A DNA stretch of 64,000 nucleotides from Pseudoduganella lutea (GTDB lineage: Bacteria; Pseudomonadota; Gammaproteobacteria; Burkholderiales; Burkholderiaceae_D), in assembly GCF_004209755.1 (NCBI RefSeq), contig NZ_CP035913.1, positions 2,914,001-2,978,000 on the forward strand, given 5' to 3'. The notes under the pieces are model-generated. The model saw only the letters and a list, made by a program, of their open reading frames with translations, ran no database searches and was not told the origin of the DNA. Below, piece after piece: positions 25,516 to 35,411 of the stretch (positions are counted from its first letter, which is position 1; each line of letters begins with the position of its first letter). Position numbers and translations under genes: made by a program.

Positions 25516-26754
25516 ATGGACACCATCGTGCCGCGCAGCCGCGGCCGCGCCATCGTGCTGGCCGTGGCCGCCCTGCTGGTGCTGCTGGCCGCCGGTGCCG
25601 CAATCTGGCACTGGATGCCGCGCGGCCTGCAGGTGGCGGCCGCCGACCTGCGTATCGCCACCGTCGAACGGGGCATCTTCCGCGACGATATCGCCGTGCG
25701 CGCCAATGCCGAACCATTGACGGCCGTGATGCTCGACTCGGTGGAGTCCGGCCGCATCGAGGAAGTGCACGCGCGTGATGGCGACCTGGTCGACAAGGGC
25801 CAGCTGCTGTTCCGCATCTCGAACCCGCAGCGCAACCTGGAACTGCTGGCGCGCCAATCCGAATACGCGCAGCAGATCTCGAACATGTCCACCTTGCGGG
25901 TGGCCGAGCAGAGCAACCGCACCGAGCGCCAGCGCCGGCTGGACGACCTGTCGTTCGCGCTGGAGCAGGCGCAAAAGGCCTTGACGCGGACGGAGCGGCT
26001 GGCCGGCCAGGGGTTTGTCTCGGCCGTGGCGCTCGAGGAAGTACAGGACCGGCGCGACAAGGCGCAGCGCGCGCTGGCGCTGGAACAGGAAAGCAATGCG
26101 GCCGAGGACAAGGTGCGCGGCAATGCGCTGGGGCGCCTCGAGGAAACCATCCTGGGCCTGGCCGCCGGCCTGCGCCTCGTCGAGCAGACCGTCGACGCGC
26201 TGGCCGTACGCGCCCCCATCGCGGGCCGGCTCACCGACTTCCGGCTGCAGGTGGGCGAATCGATCGTCACCGGCAAGCGCGTGGGCCGCATCGACGATCC
26301 GCAGCGCTTCAAGCTCTCCGCGCTGGTCGACGAGTACTACCTGAACCGCGTTTCCGTCGGCCGCCTTGGCGTGGTGACACAGGATGGCCGCCGCTACCCG
26401 GTGAAAGTGGGCACCGTCTACCCGCAGATCAAGGAAGGCCGTTTCACCGCCGAGCTGCTGTTCACGCAGGACCAGCCGGTGCTGAGCCCTGGCCAGAGCC
26501 TCGATGCGCAGATCACGCTGGGCGAGCCGGCACCGGCGCTGCTGCTGCCAAACGGCGCCTTCGTGGCCGACTCGGGCGCGGCGTGGGTCTATGTGTTCAC
26601 CGATGCCACCCATGCGCAGCGCCGCGAGATCCGCGCGGGCCGGCGCAACAATGCGCAGATCGAAGTGCTCTCCGGCCTTGCCCCGGGCGAGCGCGTGATC
26701 GTCTCCGGTTATGCGGCGTTCGGCAACGCGGTTCGGCTGCAGCTCGACCGGTAA
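25516..26754 (+). CDS. HlyD/MacA-type periplasmic adaptor of an ABC exporter
   Basis: A 412-residue membrane-fusion protein: an N-terminal anchor (about 11-31), a lipoyl/barrel half (VMLDSVESGRIEEVHARDGDL region), a long coiled-coil hairpin (about residues 105-215, rich in Arg/Gln/Glu) and a beta-barrel end. It should bridge the inner-membrane transporter to an outer-membrane channel. The ATG at 25516 (MDTIVPRSRG) is favoured because transcription from the sigma-54 promoter begins at about 25467; an ATG at 25468 would be essentially leaderless. It heads an operon with an ATPase and two permeases. Confidence 0.88.
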   Translation: MDTIVPRSRGRAIVLAVAALLVLLAAGAAIWHWMPRGLQVAAADLRIATVERGIFRDDIAVRANAEPLTAVMLDSVESGRIEEVHARDGDLVDKGQLLFRISNPQRNLELLARQSEYAQQISNMSTLRVAEQSNRTERQRRLDDLSFALEQAQKALTRTERLAGQGFVSAVALEEVQDRRDKAQRALALEQESNAAEDKVRGNALGRLEETILGLAAGLRLVEQTVDALAVRAPIAGRLTDFRLQVGESIVTGKRVGRIDDPQRFKLSALVDEYYLNRVSVGRLGVVTQDGRRYPVKVGTVYPQIKEGRFTAELLFTQDQPVLSPGQSLDAQITLGEPAPALLLPNGAFVADSGAAWVYVFTDATHAQRREIRAGRRNNAQIEVLSGLAPGERVIVSGYAAFGNAVRLQLDR

Positions 26755-26796
26755 TCCATTTGCAGTAATCTTCTCCTACCCAACAAAGGAAATCCC

Positions 26797-27477
26797 ATGC
26801 TCAAACTGTCAGGCGTCAGCAAGATCCACGTGGCCGGCGAAGTGCAGACCACCGCCCTCGACCGCATCGACCTCGATATCGACGCCGGCGAATACGTGGC
26901 CATCACGGGCCCGTCCGGCTGCGGCAAGTCCACACTGCTGTCGGTCCTGGGCCTGCTCGACGTGCCCACCAGCGGCGACTACTGGTTCGAAGGGCGCAAC
27001 GTGTCCGGCTGGAGCGAATCGCGGCTGAACGAACTGCGACGTGGCCGCATCGGCTTCATCTTCCAGAGCTTCAACCTGATCGAGGAACTGTCCGTGTTCG
27101 AGAACGTGGAACTGGCCCTCGAATACACCGGCATGCCGGCACGCGAACGCAAGGTCAAGGTGGCCGCCATGCTGGACAAGCTGGGCGTGGCCCACCGCGC
27201 GAAGCACCGGCCCTCGCAACTGTCCGGCGGCCAGCAGCAGCGCGTGGCGATCGCCCGCGCGCTGGTGGCCGGCCCCGCGATCCTGCTGGCCGACGAACCG
27301 ACCGGCAATCTGGACACGGCGCATGGCGACGACGTGATGCGCCTGCTTCGCACGATCAACGCCGAAGGCACCACCGTGGTCATGGTCACCCACTCGCCGG
27401 CCCACGCCGCGCAGGCATCGCGCACGCTGAACCTGCTCGACGGGCGCATCATCGTCGACGCGCTGCGTGCCGCATGA
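26797..27477 (+). CDS. MacB/LolD-type ABC transporter ATP-binding protein
   Basis: A 226-residue ATPase with Walker A GPSGCGKST (about 35-43), Q-loop FIFQSFNLIEEL, signature LSGGQQQRVAIARAL, Walker B ILLADEPTGNLD and H-loop VTHS. These features match the MacB/LolD/FtsE group, which power mechanotransmission exporters. The stop overlaps the start of the first permease (ATGA). It has no fused membrane domain, unlike MacB itself. Confidence 0.94.
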   Translation: MLKLSGVSKIHVAGEVQTTALDRIDLDIDAGEYVAITGPSGCGKSTLLSVLGLLDVPTSGDYWFEGRNVSGWSESRLNELRRGRIGFIFQSFNLIEELSVFENVELALEYTGMPARERKVKVAAMLDKLGVAHRAKHRPSQLSGGQQQRVAIARALVAGPAILLADEPTGNLDTAHGDDVMRLLRTINAEGTTVVMVTHSPAHAAQASRTLNLLDGRIIVDALRAA

Positions 27478-29888
27478 GGCATCTGCGCCTCGCCTGGCGC
27501 CAGCTGGTCACGGAGCCGGGTTATTCCGCCGTCACGATCCTTGGCCTGGCCGCCGGCTTCGCCACCTGCTTCGCGCTGCTGGCCTACGTGACCCTGTCGT
27601 TCAGCTACAACCGCCACGTGCCGGCCGCGCACGAAGTGTACGCGGTCAAGCAGCACATGAACCTGACCGGCAAGCCCGGCTGGTTCGAAGTCGTGCCGAT
27701 GCCGTTGCTGCGCGTGGCCGAGCAAAGCGGCATGACGCAGGCAGCCGTGCTGGCCATACCCGCCAACGCGAGCGTGCGCACACCGTCCGGCGTGCTGCAG
27801 GTGAAGATGTTGACGGTATCCCCGGGCTTCCCGCAGGTATTCGGTGTCGCCGCCGCCGAGGGCGACCTGGCACGTGCTCTGGCACGGCCGGATGGCGTTG
27901 CGCTGACCTACCGCGCGGCATTGAAGGCGCTGGGTACCCGCGCGGCACTCGGCAAGGTGCTGCACATCGACGGCAAGACCCTGACCGTGATGGCGCTGCT
28001 GGCCGATCCACCCGCGGCGTCCGCCTTGCAATATGAGCTCGTCAACAGCCTCGATTCCGTGCTGATGCCACAAGAATACCGCGCGCACATGGAAGACTCC
28101 TGGGGCATGATCGCCGGCTACCTGTACGTGCGCCTGGCACCCGGTATTGCGCCGGTGGACTTCACCGCTCACCTGCAGCGCACATTCGACCATTCGCCAT
28201 TGCGCCAGGAACTGCCGCCCGACCTGGTGCAGAAGCTGGGCTCGCGCAAGATGGCCGACCTGGCACTGACGCCGTTGACCGACCTGTATTTCGACGCCAG
28301 CCTGGAAGGCCGCCCCGGCAGCTCGCCGCATGGCGACCGGGCCGTCGTCATCGGTCTGGGTCTGGTCGGCGTGCTCGTGCTGGCACTGGCGGTAGCCAAC
28401 TACGTGAACCTGGCCGCCGTGCGCACCACCCGCCGGCAGCCGGAAATCGTGCTGCGCAAGGTGCTGGGCGCCAGTGCATTCCGCCTTGCCGGCCAGTTAC
28501 TGGCCGAGGCGCTGCTGGTTGCCATGGTGGCCACGACACTGGGCCTGCTGCTGGTCTGGCTGATGCTGCCCGCCCTGTCCGGCATGCTGGACCGCCCGCT
28601 CGACCAGGCGATGCCGCCTGCCGCGATCCTGGCGGCGCTGGCCGTCGGCATCGTCACGGGCCTGCTGGCCGGGCTGTACCCGCTGTGGATCGCGCTGGAC
28701 ATGCGTCCGGCCACCGTGCTGGCCATGCGCCGCGACCTGGAACCGCGCGGCGGCCTGTGGCTGCGGCGTGCGCTGACCGTGCTGCAGCTGACCGTGGCCA
28801 TGGGCCTGACGGCCGCCACGCTCGCCATCGCGTGGCAAGCCCGCTTTGCCAGCTCGGCCGATCCGGGCTTCGATGTCGCGCCACTGCTCACGGTCGAACT
28901 GCCACGCGAGCTCTGGCTGGGACCGCAGGGCAGGCAGTTCCGCGACGCGCTGCGCCGCCTGCCGCACGTGCGGGGTGTGGCGTTCTGCGAAAATGCCGTC
29001 GGCCAGCGGTTCGCCGGCCAGAATGGCCCGATCCGCCGGCTGGGCGGGCCTGAAACCGTGCTGGTGTCGCGCAATGTATCGGCCGATTTCTTCCAGCTGT
29101 ACGGCGTCGAGGCGCTGGCGGGCCGCACCTTCGATCCAAAAATCGAGCGCGACGACGTGCCGACGACCGTGATGCTGAACCGGGCCGGCGCCCTGGCGCT
29201 CGGCTTCCCTTCCGCGCAAGCGGCCGTGGGCGGGCTGGTGTCGTTCGAGCACGGTGGCAAGCAGCTGACGGCACGCGTGATCGGCATCGCGCCCGACCTG
29301 CGCCATGAATCGCTGCGCGAAACACCGCAGCCGATGTTCTACCGGAATGCGCTGGGTGCCTCGGTGCTGACGATCCGCACCGATGGCGACATGCGCGAAC
29401 TGGAACGCCAGGCGGCAGAGCTGTTCGGCAAATTCTTCCCCGACGATGTTCCCCGGATGCGCCCGGCCGCCAGCTACCTGACTGACCACTATGCGCAGGA
29501 CATGCGGCTGGCTTCCCTGCTGGGTGCCGCCAGCCTGGTCGCCATCCTGCTGTCGGCCTTTGGGATCTACGTGCTGTCGGCCTACAACGTGCAGCGGCGC
29601 GCCCGCGAGATCGTGCTGCGCAAGCTGTACGGTGCAGGCCGCGCCGCCATCGCCAGGTTGCTGGGCCGCGAATTCGCCGTGCTGCTGGTATTGGGCGCCG
29701 TGATCGGACTGCCACCGGCCGCGCTGGCGATCCGCGCCTATCTGGCCAGCTTCACGGACCACGCACCGGTCGCCGGCTGGACGCTGCTGGGCGCCGCCGC
29801 CATCGCCGTGCTGGTGGCACTGGCGGCCACGGCACGCCATACCATCGCCGCGCTGCGCGCCACGCCCGCCGCGGTCCTCAAGACATGA
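27474..29888 (+). CDS. Large FtsX/MacB-type ABC exporter permease, first of two
   Basis: An 804-residue protein with the duplicated architecture of large FtsX-family permeases: N-terminal membrane helix (about 20-42), periplasmic MacB_PCD domain, three helices around 285-305, 335-360 and 380-405, another near 425-445, a second periplasmic domain, and three C-terminal helices with a conserved SAFGIYVLSAYNVQRRAREI coupling segment (quoted in part). It begins within the ATPase stop codon. It resembles the next gene throughout, so the pair arose by duplication and may form a heterodimer. Confidence 0.88.
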   Translation: MRHLRLAWRQLVTEPGYSAVTILGLAAGFATCFALLAYVTLSFSYNRHVPAAHEVYAVKQHMNLTGKPGWFEVVPMPLLRVAEQSGMTQAAVLAIPANASVRTPSGVLQVKMLTVSPGFPQVFGVAAAEGDLARALARPDGVALTYRAALKALGTRAALGKVLHIDGKTLTVMALLADPPAASALQYELVNSLDSVLMPQEYRAHMEDSWGMIAGYLYVRLAPGIAPVDFTAHLQRTFDHSPLRQELPPDLVQKLGSRKMADLALTPLTDLYFDASLEGRPGSSPHGDRAVVIGLGLVGVLVLALAVANYVNLAAVRTTRRQPEIVLRKVLGASAFRLAGQLLAEALLVAMVATTLGLLLVWLMLPALSGMLDRPLDQAMPPAAILAALAVGIVTGLLAGLYPLWIALDMRPATVLAMRRDLEPRGGLWLRRALTVLQLTVAMGLTAATLAIAWQARFASSADPGFDVAPLLTVELPRELWLGPQGRQFRDALRRLPHVRGVAFCENAVGQRFAGQNGPIRRLGGPETVLVSRNVSADFFQLYGVEALAGRTFDPKIERDDVPTTVMLNRAGALALGFPSAQAAVGGLVSFEHGGKQLTARVIGIAPDLRHESLRETPQPMFYRNALGASVLTIRTDGDMRELERQAAELFGKFFPDDVPRMRPAASYLTDHYAQDMRLASLLGAASLVAILLSAFGIYVLSAYNVQRRAREIVLRKLYGAGRAAIARLLGREFAVLLVLGAVIGLPPAALAIRAYLASFTDHAPVAGWTLLGAAAIAVLVALAATARHTIAALRATPAAVLKT

Positions 29889-29904
29889 GCACAGGAGGAC
29901 GACC

Positions 29905-32295
29905 ATGACATTGCGTGACTTCCGTATCGGCTGGCGCCTGTTGCTGCGCGAGCCCGGCTTTTCGCTGGTGACCCTGGTGGGGCTGGCGCTGGCGTTCACC
30001 ACCTGCTTCCTGCTGCTCGGCTACGTGCGCTACAGCTTCAGCTACGACAGCCATGTGCCCGACGCGGCCCGTGTGCTGCAGATGAAGCAGCGCATCAACT
30101 GGTTTCCGCGACCCGACTGGGATGCCCGCTCGATGCTGCCGCTGCGCCAGGTGGCGCAGGACAGCGGCCTGGTGGAGCAGGCCAGCATCGCCGTGCGGCT
30201 GCGCGAGCCGCTGCGCGCCGGCGAGCACCTGCACGAGGTGGCATTGCTGGCCGTCGATCCCGCGTTTGGCGGCATCTTCGGCATCGTTCCCCTGGCCGGC
30301 GATCTCGGCGCCGCACTGACACGGCCCGATGCCCTGGCCGTGACCCGGGAAACGGCCCGCCGGCTGTTCGGCACGGACACGGGCGTGCTGGACCGTACCG
30401 TCCAGGTCAACGGCGAAACGCTGCGCGTGGCGGCCCTGCTGCCCGACCTTCCCGCCAATGCCACGACGCGCTGGGACGCGCTCACCGGGCCGCTGAGCCG
30501 GGCGCGCCCGGTGGCGGAACGGACACTGGTCCCGGAATGGACGCGCGGCGGCATCTTCCTGAAATTGAAGGCGACCGCCGATGCCGGCCAGCTCCAGGCC
30601 CTGCTGCAGAAAGCCATGGACGCCTCGCCGATGGAACAGCGCATGCGTTCCCGCCCGATCGGTAAGACGATGCAAGGCCCCGGCACGGAAATCCGGCTGG
30701 TGGCCCTGCCGGACGCCTATTTCGATCCCGACATGGCCAGCAGCCGCAGCGGCGACAGCTACGGCAAGCGCTCCACGGTGCTGGGGCTGGCCGGTATCGC
30801 GTTGCTGGTGCTGCTGCTGGCCTTGACGAACTATGTCAACCTGGCCACCGTGCGTGCACAGCAGCGCCAGCGCGAGTCGGGCCTGCGCAAGCTGCTGGGC
30901 GCCAGCGCGCCGCGCATGGCGGCGCAGTTCATCGCCGAATCGGTGCTCGTCGCCATGCTGGCCGCCGTGCTGGGCATGATGCTGGCCTGGCTGCTGCTGC
31001 CCACGTTCGCGGGCCTGGTCGACCGCACGCTGGAAGGCTTCTTTGCGCCGGCACGCATCGCACTTGCCCTGCTGGCGGCACTGCTGGCCGGCACCCTCGC
31101 AGGAAGCTGGCCGGCCCTGGTGGCGCTGCGCGTGCGGCCGGCAGCGGCCCTCGCGGGGCGCGACAACAGCGAAACGGTGGGCGGATTATGGCTGCGCCGT
31201 GCCTTGACGGTGCTGCAGTTCGCCACCGCGATCGCACTCGGCGGCATGGCCATCGCCGTAGCCTGGCAAACCCGGTACGCCAGCCATGCCGATCCCGGCT
31301 TCGATCCGGCACACCTGGTGACAGTCGACCTGCCGGAGGGCGCCACGCCGGCACTCGTGCAGGGCTTTGTCGATGCGGTGCGCGGCTTGCCGCAGGCGGA
31401 CGGCGTGACGCTCTCTTCCGAGGCCATCGGCCGCGACGGGTTCAAGATCGTGCAGGGCTTCCGCACCCGCGATGGTCGCGACCTGCGGCTGGAGGTCAAG
31501 CCGGTGTCGCCGGAATTCTTCGAGGTATACGGCATCCGCCCGCAGTTTGGCCGGCTCTATCGCACCGGTACCGACCGGGCGGGCGGCGATGCACTGGTGC
31601 TGAATGCGGCCGCCGCCGCCGCGCTGGGCTACGCCACCCCGCAAGCCGCGGTCGGCCAGGTGCCGTTCACGGAAGGTGGCGCGGTGATTGGTATCGCCCC
31701 CGGCATCCGCCACAATGACCTGCGCCAGCCAACGGAGCCCATCGTGTACCTGCTGCGCCCCGACTACGGCGTGCTCACCCTGCGCACCACGGCGGGCATG
31801 GAGGCAGTGGAACGCGCCCTGGCGCCGCTGTGGCAGCGCTATTTCCCGGACCGGATCATGGTCGTGCAGCCGGCGGCCGGCCTGTTCGCGCAAAGCTACC
31901 GCGAAGATGCGCGGCTGGCGAGGATGCTGGGCACTGCCAGCATCCTGGCGGTGTGCCTGGCCGCCTTCGGCATCTATGTGCTGGCAGCCTACAGCGTGCA
32001 GCGCAACCGCCGCCAGATCGTGCTGCGCAAGCTGTATGGCGCCGGCAAGGGGGCGATCGCCCGGCTGCTGGCCCGCGAGTTCGCGGTTCTGCTGGCAGCC
32101 GGTGCGCTGCTGGGCCTGCCGCTGGCATGGCTGGGAATCGAGCGCTACCTGGCCGGCTTCGTCGAACGCGCGCCACTGGGCCAGTGGCCGCTGGCCGGGG
32201 CGACGCTGCTGGCGGGACTGGTGGTGCTGCTGGCGACGGCACGCCACGCGCTGGTTGCACTGCGGCTGCCACCGGCCGCCGCATTGCGCGACTGA
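29905..32295 (+). CDS. Large FtsX/MacB-type ABC exporter permease, second of two
   Basis: A 796-residue paralogue of the preceding permease, with the same order of membrane helices and periplasmic domains and nearly the same start (LREPGFSLVTLVGLALAFTT against the first permease's EPGYSAVTILGLAAGFATC). The C-terminal AAFGIYVLAAYSVQRNRRQI segment matches the coupling region of the first. It starts 16 bp after it, with AGGAGG upstream. A strong terminator follows. No outer-membrane TolC gene is in the operon, so an external channel must be shared. Confidence 0.88.
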   Translation: MTLRDFRIGWRLLLREPGFSLVTLVGLALAFTTCFLLLGYVRYSFSYDSHVPDAARVLQMKQRINWFPRPDWDARSMLPLRQVAQDSGLVEQASIAVRLREPLRAGEHLHEVALLAVDPAFGGIFGIVPLAGDLGAALTRPDALAVTRETARRLFGTDTGVLDRTVQVNGETLRVAALLPDLPANATTRWDALTGPLSRARPVAERTLVPEWTRGGIFLKLKATADAGQLQALLQKAMDASPMEQRMRSRPIGKTMQGPGTEIRLVALPDAYFDPDMASSRSGDSYGKRSTVLGLAGIALLVLLLALTNYVNLATVRAQQRQRESGLRKLLGASAPRMAAQFIAESVLVAMLAAVLGMMLAWLLLPTFAGLVDRTLEGFFAPARIALALLAALLAGTLAGSWPALVALRVRPAAALAGRDNSETVGGLWLRRALTVLQFATAIALGGMAIAVAWQTRYASHADPGFDPAHLVTVDLPEGATPALVQGFVDAVRGLPQADGVTLSSEAIGRDGFKIVQGFRTRDGRDLRLEVKPVSPEFFEVYGIRPQFGRLYRTGTDRAGGDALVLNAAAAAALGYATPQAAVGQVPFTEGGAVIGIAPGIRHNDLRQPTEPIVYLLRPDYGVLTLRTTAGMEAVERALAPLWQRYFPDRIMVVQPAAGLFAQSYREDARLARMLGTASILAVCLAAFGIYVLAAYSVQRNRRQIVLRKLYGAGKGAIARLLAREFAVLLAAGALLGLPLAWLGIERYLAGFVERAPLGQWPLAGATLLAGLVVLLATARHALVALRLPPAAALRD

Positions 32296-32324
32296 CCACC
32301 GGCGCAACGCCGGCGCAAAAAAAA

Positions 32325-32351
32325 CGGCAGCCCGCAGGCTGCCGTTTTTTT
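32325..32351. terminator. Bidirectional rho-independent terminator
   Basis: Perfect stem CGGCAGCC (32325-32332) and GGCTGCCG (32337-32344) with a 4-nt loop, an A-run before it and a T-run (32345-32351) after it. It lies between the convergent permease and FKBP genes and can serve both strands. Confidence 0.9.
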
Positions 32352-32374
32352 CATCGCGATGTTTATCTGGATGA

Positions 32375-32815
32375 TCAGCGCTTGATGGCCAGCATCTCGA
32401 CGTCGAACACCAGCGTCGAATTGGCCGGGATCGGGCCATTCGCCACCGCGCCGTAGCCCAGGGCTGGCGGGATCACCAGGCGGCGCTTGCCGCCCACGCG
32501 CATGCCCACCACGCCCTGGTCCCAGCCAGGGATCACGGTGCCTTTGCCGAGCTGGAACGTCAACGGGTTCGCCGCGGTGCGCTGGTCGAACTGGGTGCCC
32601 TTGTTCTCGGCCTTTGTTTCGTCGTACAGCCAGCCCGTGTAGGCCATGGTGACGGAATCGCCGGCCACGGCTTCGATACCCGTGCCCACCGCCAGGTCGA
32701 GCTTGGTCACGGCGCCGGGCGGGGTCACCACCGGCGCATCGTCGTCATTGCCGCCACAGGCAGTCAGGAACAGCGCGCAGGACAGCGTCGCGATAATTTG
32801 GAAAATCGATTTCAT
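32375..32815 (-). CDS. FKBP-type peptidyl-prolyl isomerase, lipoprotein
   Basis: A 146-residue protein. The N-terminus is a lipoprotein signal ([16 protein letters not shown], lipidated Cys20), followed by an acidic linker and one FKBP domain (about 38-146). Active-site residues of the family are visible: [33 protein letters not shown] and [10 protein letters not shown]. It should catalyse proline isomerisation in periplasmic or membrane-attached proteins. The ATG at 32815 is the only sensible start. It is monocistronic. Confidence 0.92.
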   Translation of the reverse strand: MKSIFQIIATLSCALFLTACGGNDDDAPVVTPPGAVTKLDLAVGTGIEAVAGDSVTMAYTGWLYDETKAENKGTQFDQRTAANPLTFQLGKGTVIPGWDQGVVGMRVGGKRRLVIPPALGYGAVANGPIPANSTLVFDVEMLAIKR

Positions 32816-32952
32816 GTGGTCACTCTTACCTGGATAGGAAAAAACGTTATGGAACGGTTGCTGGGATTGGTGGCGGTTGCCGGTGGAGCGAAAGTTTAAC
32901 AGACTGCCACTGCCGCTCCTCCACCACAACATTTCTTTACAAAATTTCTTTG

Positions 32953-34824
32953 CTAGATCTCCACCTGTGTTCCCAGCTCGATCACGCGGTTCGGCGGGAT
33001 CTGGTAATAGTCGGCCGCCGCCCGGGCATTGCGCGACATGGCCACGAACAGGTGTTCGCGCCACGGCGCCATGCCCTGTTGCGGCGCCGAGATCACGGTC
33101 TGGCGGGCGATGAAGAACGACGTTTCCATCATTTCGAACGCGAGGCCGTGTTCGGCGCACCGGTCGAGGATGTCCGGAATGTCCGCCTCGTCCTTGAAGC
33201 CGTAGTTCACGTTGACCTGCCAGCACTGATGCCCCAGGTCGGTGATCCGCACCTGGTCTTCCGGCGCCACGTAGGGCTCTTCCAGGATATGCACGGTGAG
33301 GAAGACCACGCGCTCGTGCAGCACCTTGTTGTGCGACAGGTTGTGCAGCATGGCGTGCGGCACGCCGTCGCTTTCGCCGCGCAGGAATACGGCGGTGCCG
33401 GGCACCCGCACCGGCGGTGCCACGAACAGCGAGTCGAGGAAGGCGTCCAGCGGGATCGCGTGCTTTTCCAGGTTCTTGAACACGAGGTGGCGGCCGGTGC
33501 GCCACGTGAGCATGATCGTGAACAGCGCGGTGCCCAGCAGCAGGGGCATCCAGCCGCCGTGGAACAGCTTCAGCGTGCAGGCCGAGAACAGCAGCACGTC
33601 GATCACGAGGAAGAAGCCGGTGGCGAGGATGCAGACCGGCAGCGGCAGGTGCCAGCGGTAGCGGATCACGAAGAACGTCAGGATCGTGGTTGCCAGCATG
33701 GTGGCCGAGACGGCGATGCCATAGGCGCCGGCCAGGGCATCGGACGAACCGAATCCGATCACGGCGATCAGCACGACGATCAGCTGCAGCCAGTTCACGG
33801 CCGGGATGTAGATCTGGCCGATCTGGTGTTCGGACGTGTGCATCACGCGCATCCGCGGCAACAGGCCGAGCGCGATGGCCTGCTTGGTCATCGAGAACGT
33901 GCCCGAGATCGTGGCCTGCGATGCGATCACGGTGGCCATCGTGGCCAGCACCACCAGCGGGTAGATGCTCCAGCTGCCCAGCTGCTGGAAGAACGGGTTC
34001 GAGATCGCTTCCGGCGCGTGCAGCAGCAGCGCGCCCTGGCCGAAGTAGTTCAGCGCCAGCGCAGGGAATGCCACCGCGAACCAGGCCATGCGGATCGGCT
34101 TCTTGCCGAAGTGGCCCATGTCCGCGTACAGCGCCTCGGCACCGGTAAACGCCAGCACCACGGCGCCCAGGCCCACGAATGCCACGAAGCCGTTGTCGAT
34201 CATGAAGTGCACCGCGTGCAGCGGGTTCAGTGCGCGCAGGATGTCCGGCCGCTCGACGATGTTGACGATGCCCATGATCGCCAGTGCCACGAACCACAGC
34301 ACCATGATGGGCCCGAAGAAGCGGCCGATGCCGGCCGTGCCGTGGCGCTGCACCGAATACAGCGTGACCAGCACCACGATGGTCAGCGGCACCACATAGT
34401 GCGACAGCGCGGGCGTGGCCACCTCGAGGCCCTCCATCGCGCTCAGCACGGAAATCGCCGGCGTCACCACGCTGTCGCCATAGAACATGGTGGCGCCCAG
34501 CACGCCCAGCACGAGCAGCGGGAAATGCCAGCCGGAGCGCTTGCTGACGGAATTGAGTGCCAGCGCCATCAGGGCCATGATGCCGCCCTCGCCGCGGTTA
34601 TCGGCGCGCAGCACCAGCGTCACGTACTTCAACGAGACCACGATCGTCAGCCCCCAGAAGATCAGGGAAACGACGCCCAGCAGGTTGGCTTCGTCGAGCG
34701 CCAGGCCGTGGTCGGGGTCGAAGATGGTCTTGAGGGTATAGAGAGGGCTGGTACCGATGTCGCCGTAGACAATGCCCACGGCCGCCAGCGTCAATGTAGC
34801 GAGGCTGCTTTTCTTGTCTGTCAA
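32953..34824 (-). CDS. kup: Low-affinity potassium uptake protein Kup
   Basis: A 623-residue K+ transporter with about 12 transmembrane helices and a cytoplasmic C-terminal domain (about 450-623). The family start [26 protein letters not shown] is evident near residue 8, and [13 protein letters not shown] and [11 protein letters not shown] are conserved segments. The start is taken as TTG at 34824 ([12 protein letters not shown]), which gives the same length as E. coli Kup (622); a TTG at 34860 would add 12 atypical residues. It is divergent from the YjaB-like gene. Confidence 0.95.
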   Translation of the reverse strand: MTDKKSSLATLTLAAVGIVYGDIGTSPLYTLKTIFDPDHGLALDEANLLGVVSLIFWGLTIVVSLKYVTLVLRADNRGEGGIMALMALALNSVSKRSGWHFPLLVLGVLGATMFYGDSVVTPAISVLSAMEGLEVATPALSHYVVPLTIVVLVTLYSVQRHGTAGIGRFFGPIMVLWFVALAIMGIVNIVERPDILRALNPLHAVHFMIDNGFVAFVGLGAVVLAFTGAEALYADMGHFGKKPIRMAWFAVAFPALALNYFGQGALLLHAPEAISNPFFQQLGSWSIYPLVVLATMATVIASQATISGTFSMTKQAIALGLLPRMRVMHTSEHQIGQIYIPAVNWLQLIVVLIAVIGFGSSDALAGAYGIAVSATMLATTILTFFVIRYRWHLPLPVCILATGFFLVIDVLLFSACTLKLFHGGWMPLLLGTALFTIMLTWRTGRHLVFKNLEKHAIPLDAFLDSLFVAPPVRVPGTAVFLRGESDGVPHAMLHNLSHNKVLHERVVFLTVHILEEPYVAPEDQVRITDLGHQCWQVNVNYGFKDEADIPDILDRCAEHGLAFEMMETSFFIARQTVISAPQQGMAPWREHLFVAMSRNARAAADYYQIPPNRVIELGTQVEI

Positions 34825-34946
34825 AATTGCACCCGAATTATTTTTTTGCGCACTGCACAATAGGCCAATCGTGCTCTAAAAGCAAGCCGCCGCTGGCGAA
34901 CGCATGCTGCGCGGTTGTGTTAAGGTCGCGCCCCGAAGGATGACAG

Positions 34947-35411
34947 ATGACCATTGAAAAAACCATCGCGCATACCGCAAACATCGGCCAGGCGACCGGC
35001 GCCGATGCGCCCCGCCTGTTCGAGGTATGGGAAGCTTCCGTGCGCGCCACCCATGATTTCCTTGACGAAGAAGCGATCGCCACGCTGGTGCCGCTCGTGC
35101 GCGACATGGTTGCCACGTTTGCGCCACTGTACTGCCTGCGCGACAGTTCCGGCGCGCCCTATGCGTTCATGGGCGTGGCCGACGGCAAGATCGAGATGCT
35201 GTTCGTGCATCCCGACCACCGTGGCAACGGCGCCGGCCGTGCGTTGACGGCGTTTGCGATCGGCACCCTCGGTGCCCGCAGTGTGGATGTCAACGAGCAG
35301 AATGGCCAGGCCGTCGGCTTTTATGCGCGCCTGGGCTTTCGCCAGGCAGGCCGCTCGGAGCACGACCCGTTTGGCCATCCCTATCCGATCCTGCACCTGG
35401 AGCTGCCATGA
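34947..35411 (+). CDS. YjaB-like GNAT N-acetyltransferase
   Basis: A 154-residue GNAT protein. It resembles E. coli YjaB in recognisable stretches: EVWEASVRATHDFLDEEAI, FVHPDHRGNGAGRALT (acetyl-CoA loop), VDVNEQNGQAVGFYARLGF and GHPYPILHLELP. The substrate is unknown. Its stop overlaps the rarD start (ATGA), so the two genes are coupled. It is divergent from kup with a 122-bp gap. Confidence 0.88.
   Translation: MTIEKTIAHTANIGQATGADAPRLFEVWEASVRATHDFLDEEAIATLVPLVRDMVATFAPLYCLRDSSGAPYAFMGVADGKIEMLFVHPDHRGNGAGRALTAFAIGTLGARSVDVNEQNGQAVGFYARLGFRQAGRSEHDPFGHPYPILHLELP

Noticed and set aside
32950..34863. A 637-codon open frame on the plus strand opposite kup
   Set aside because: It mirrors kup exactly and has a His/Gln/Arg-rich composition without any domain.
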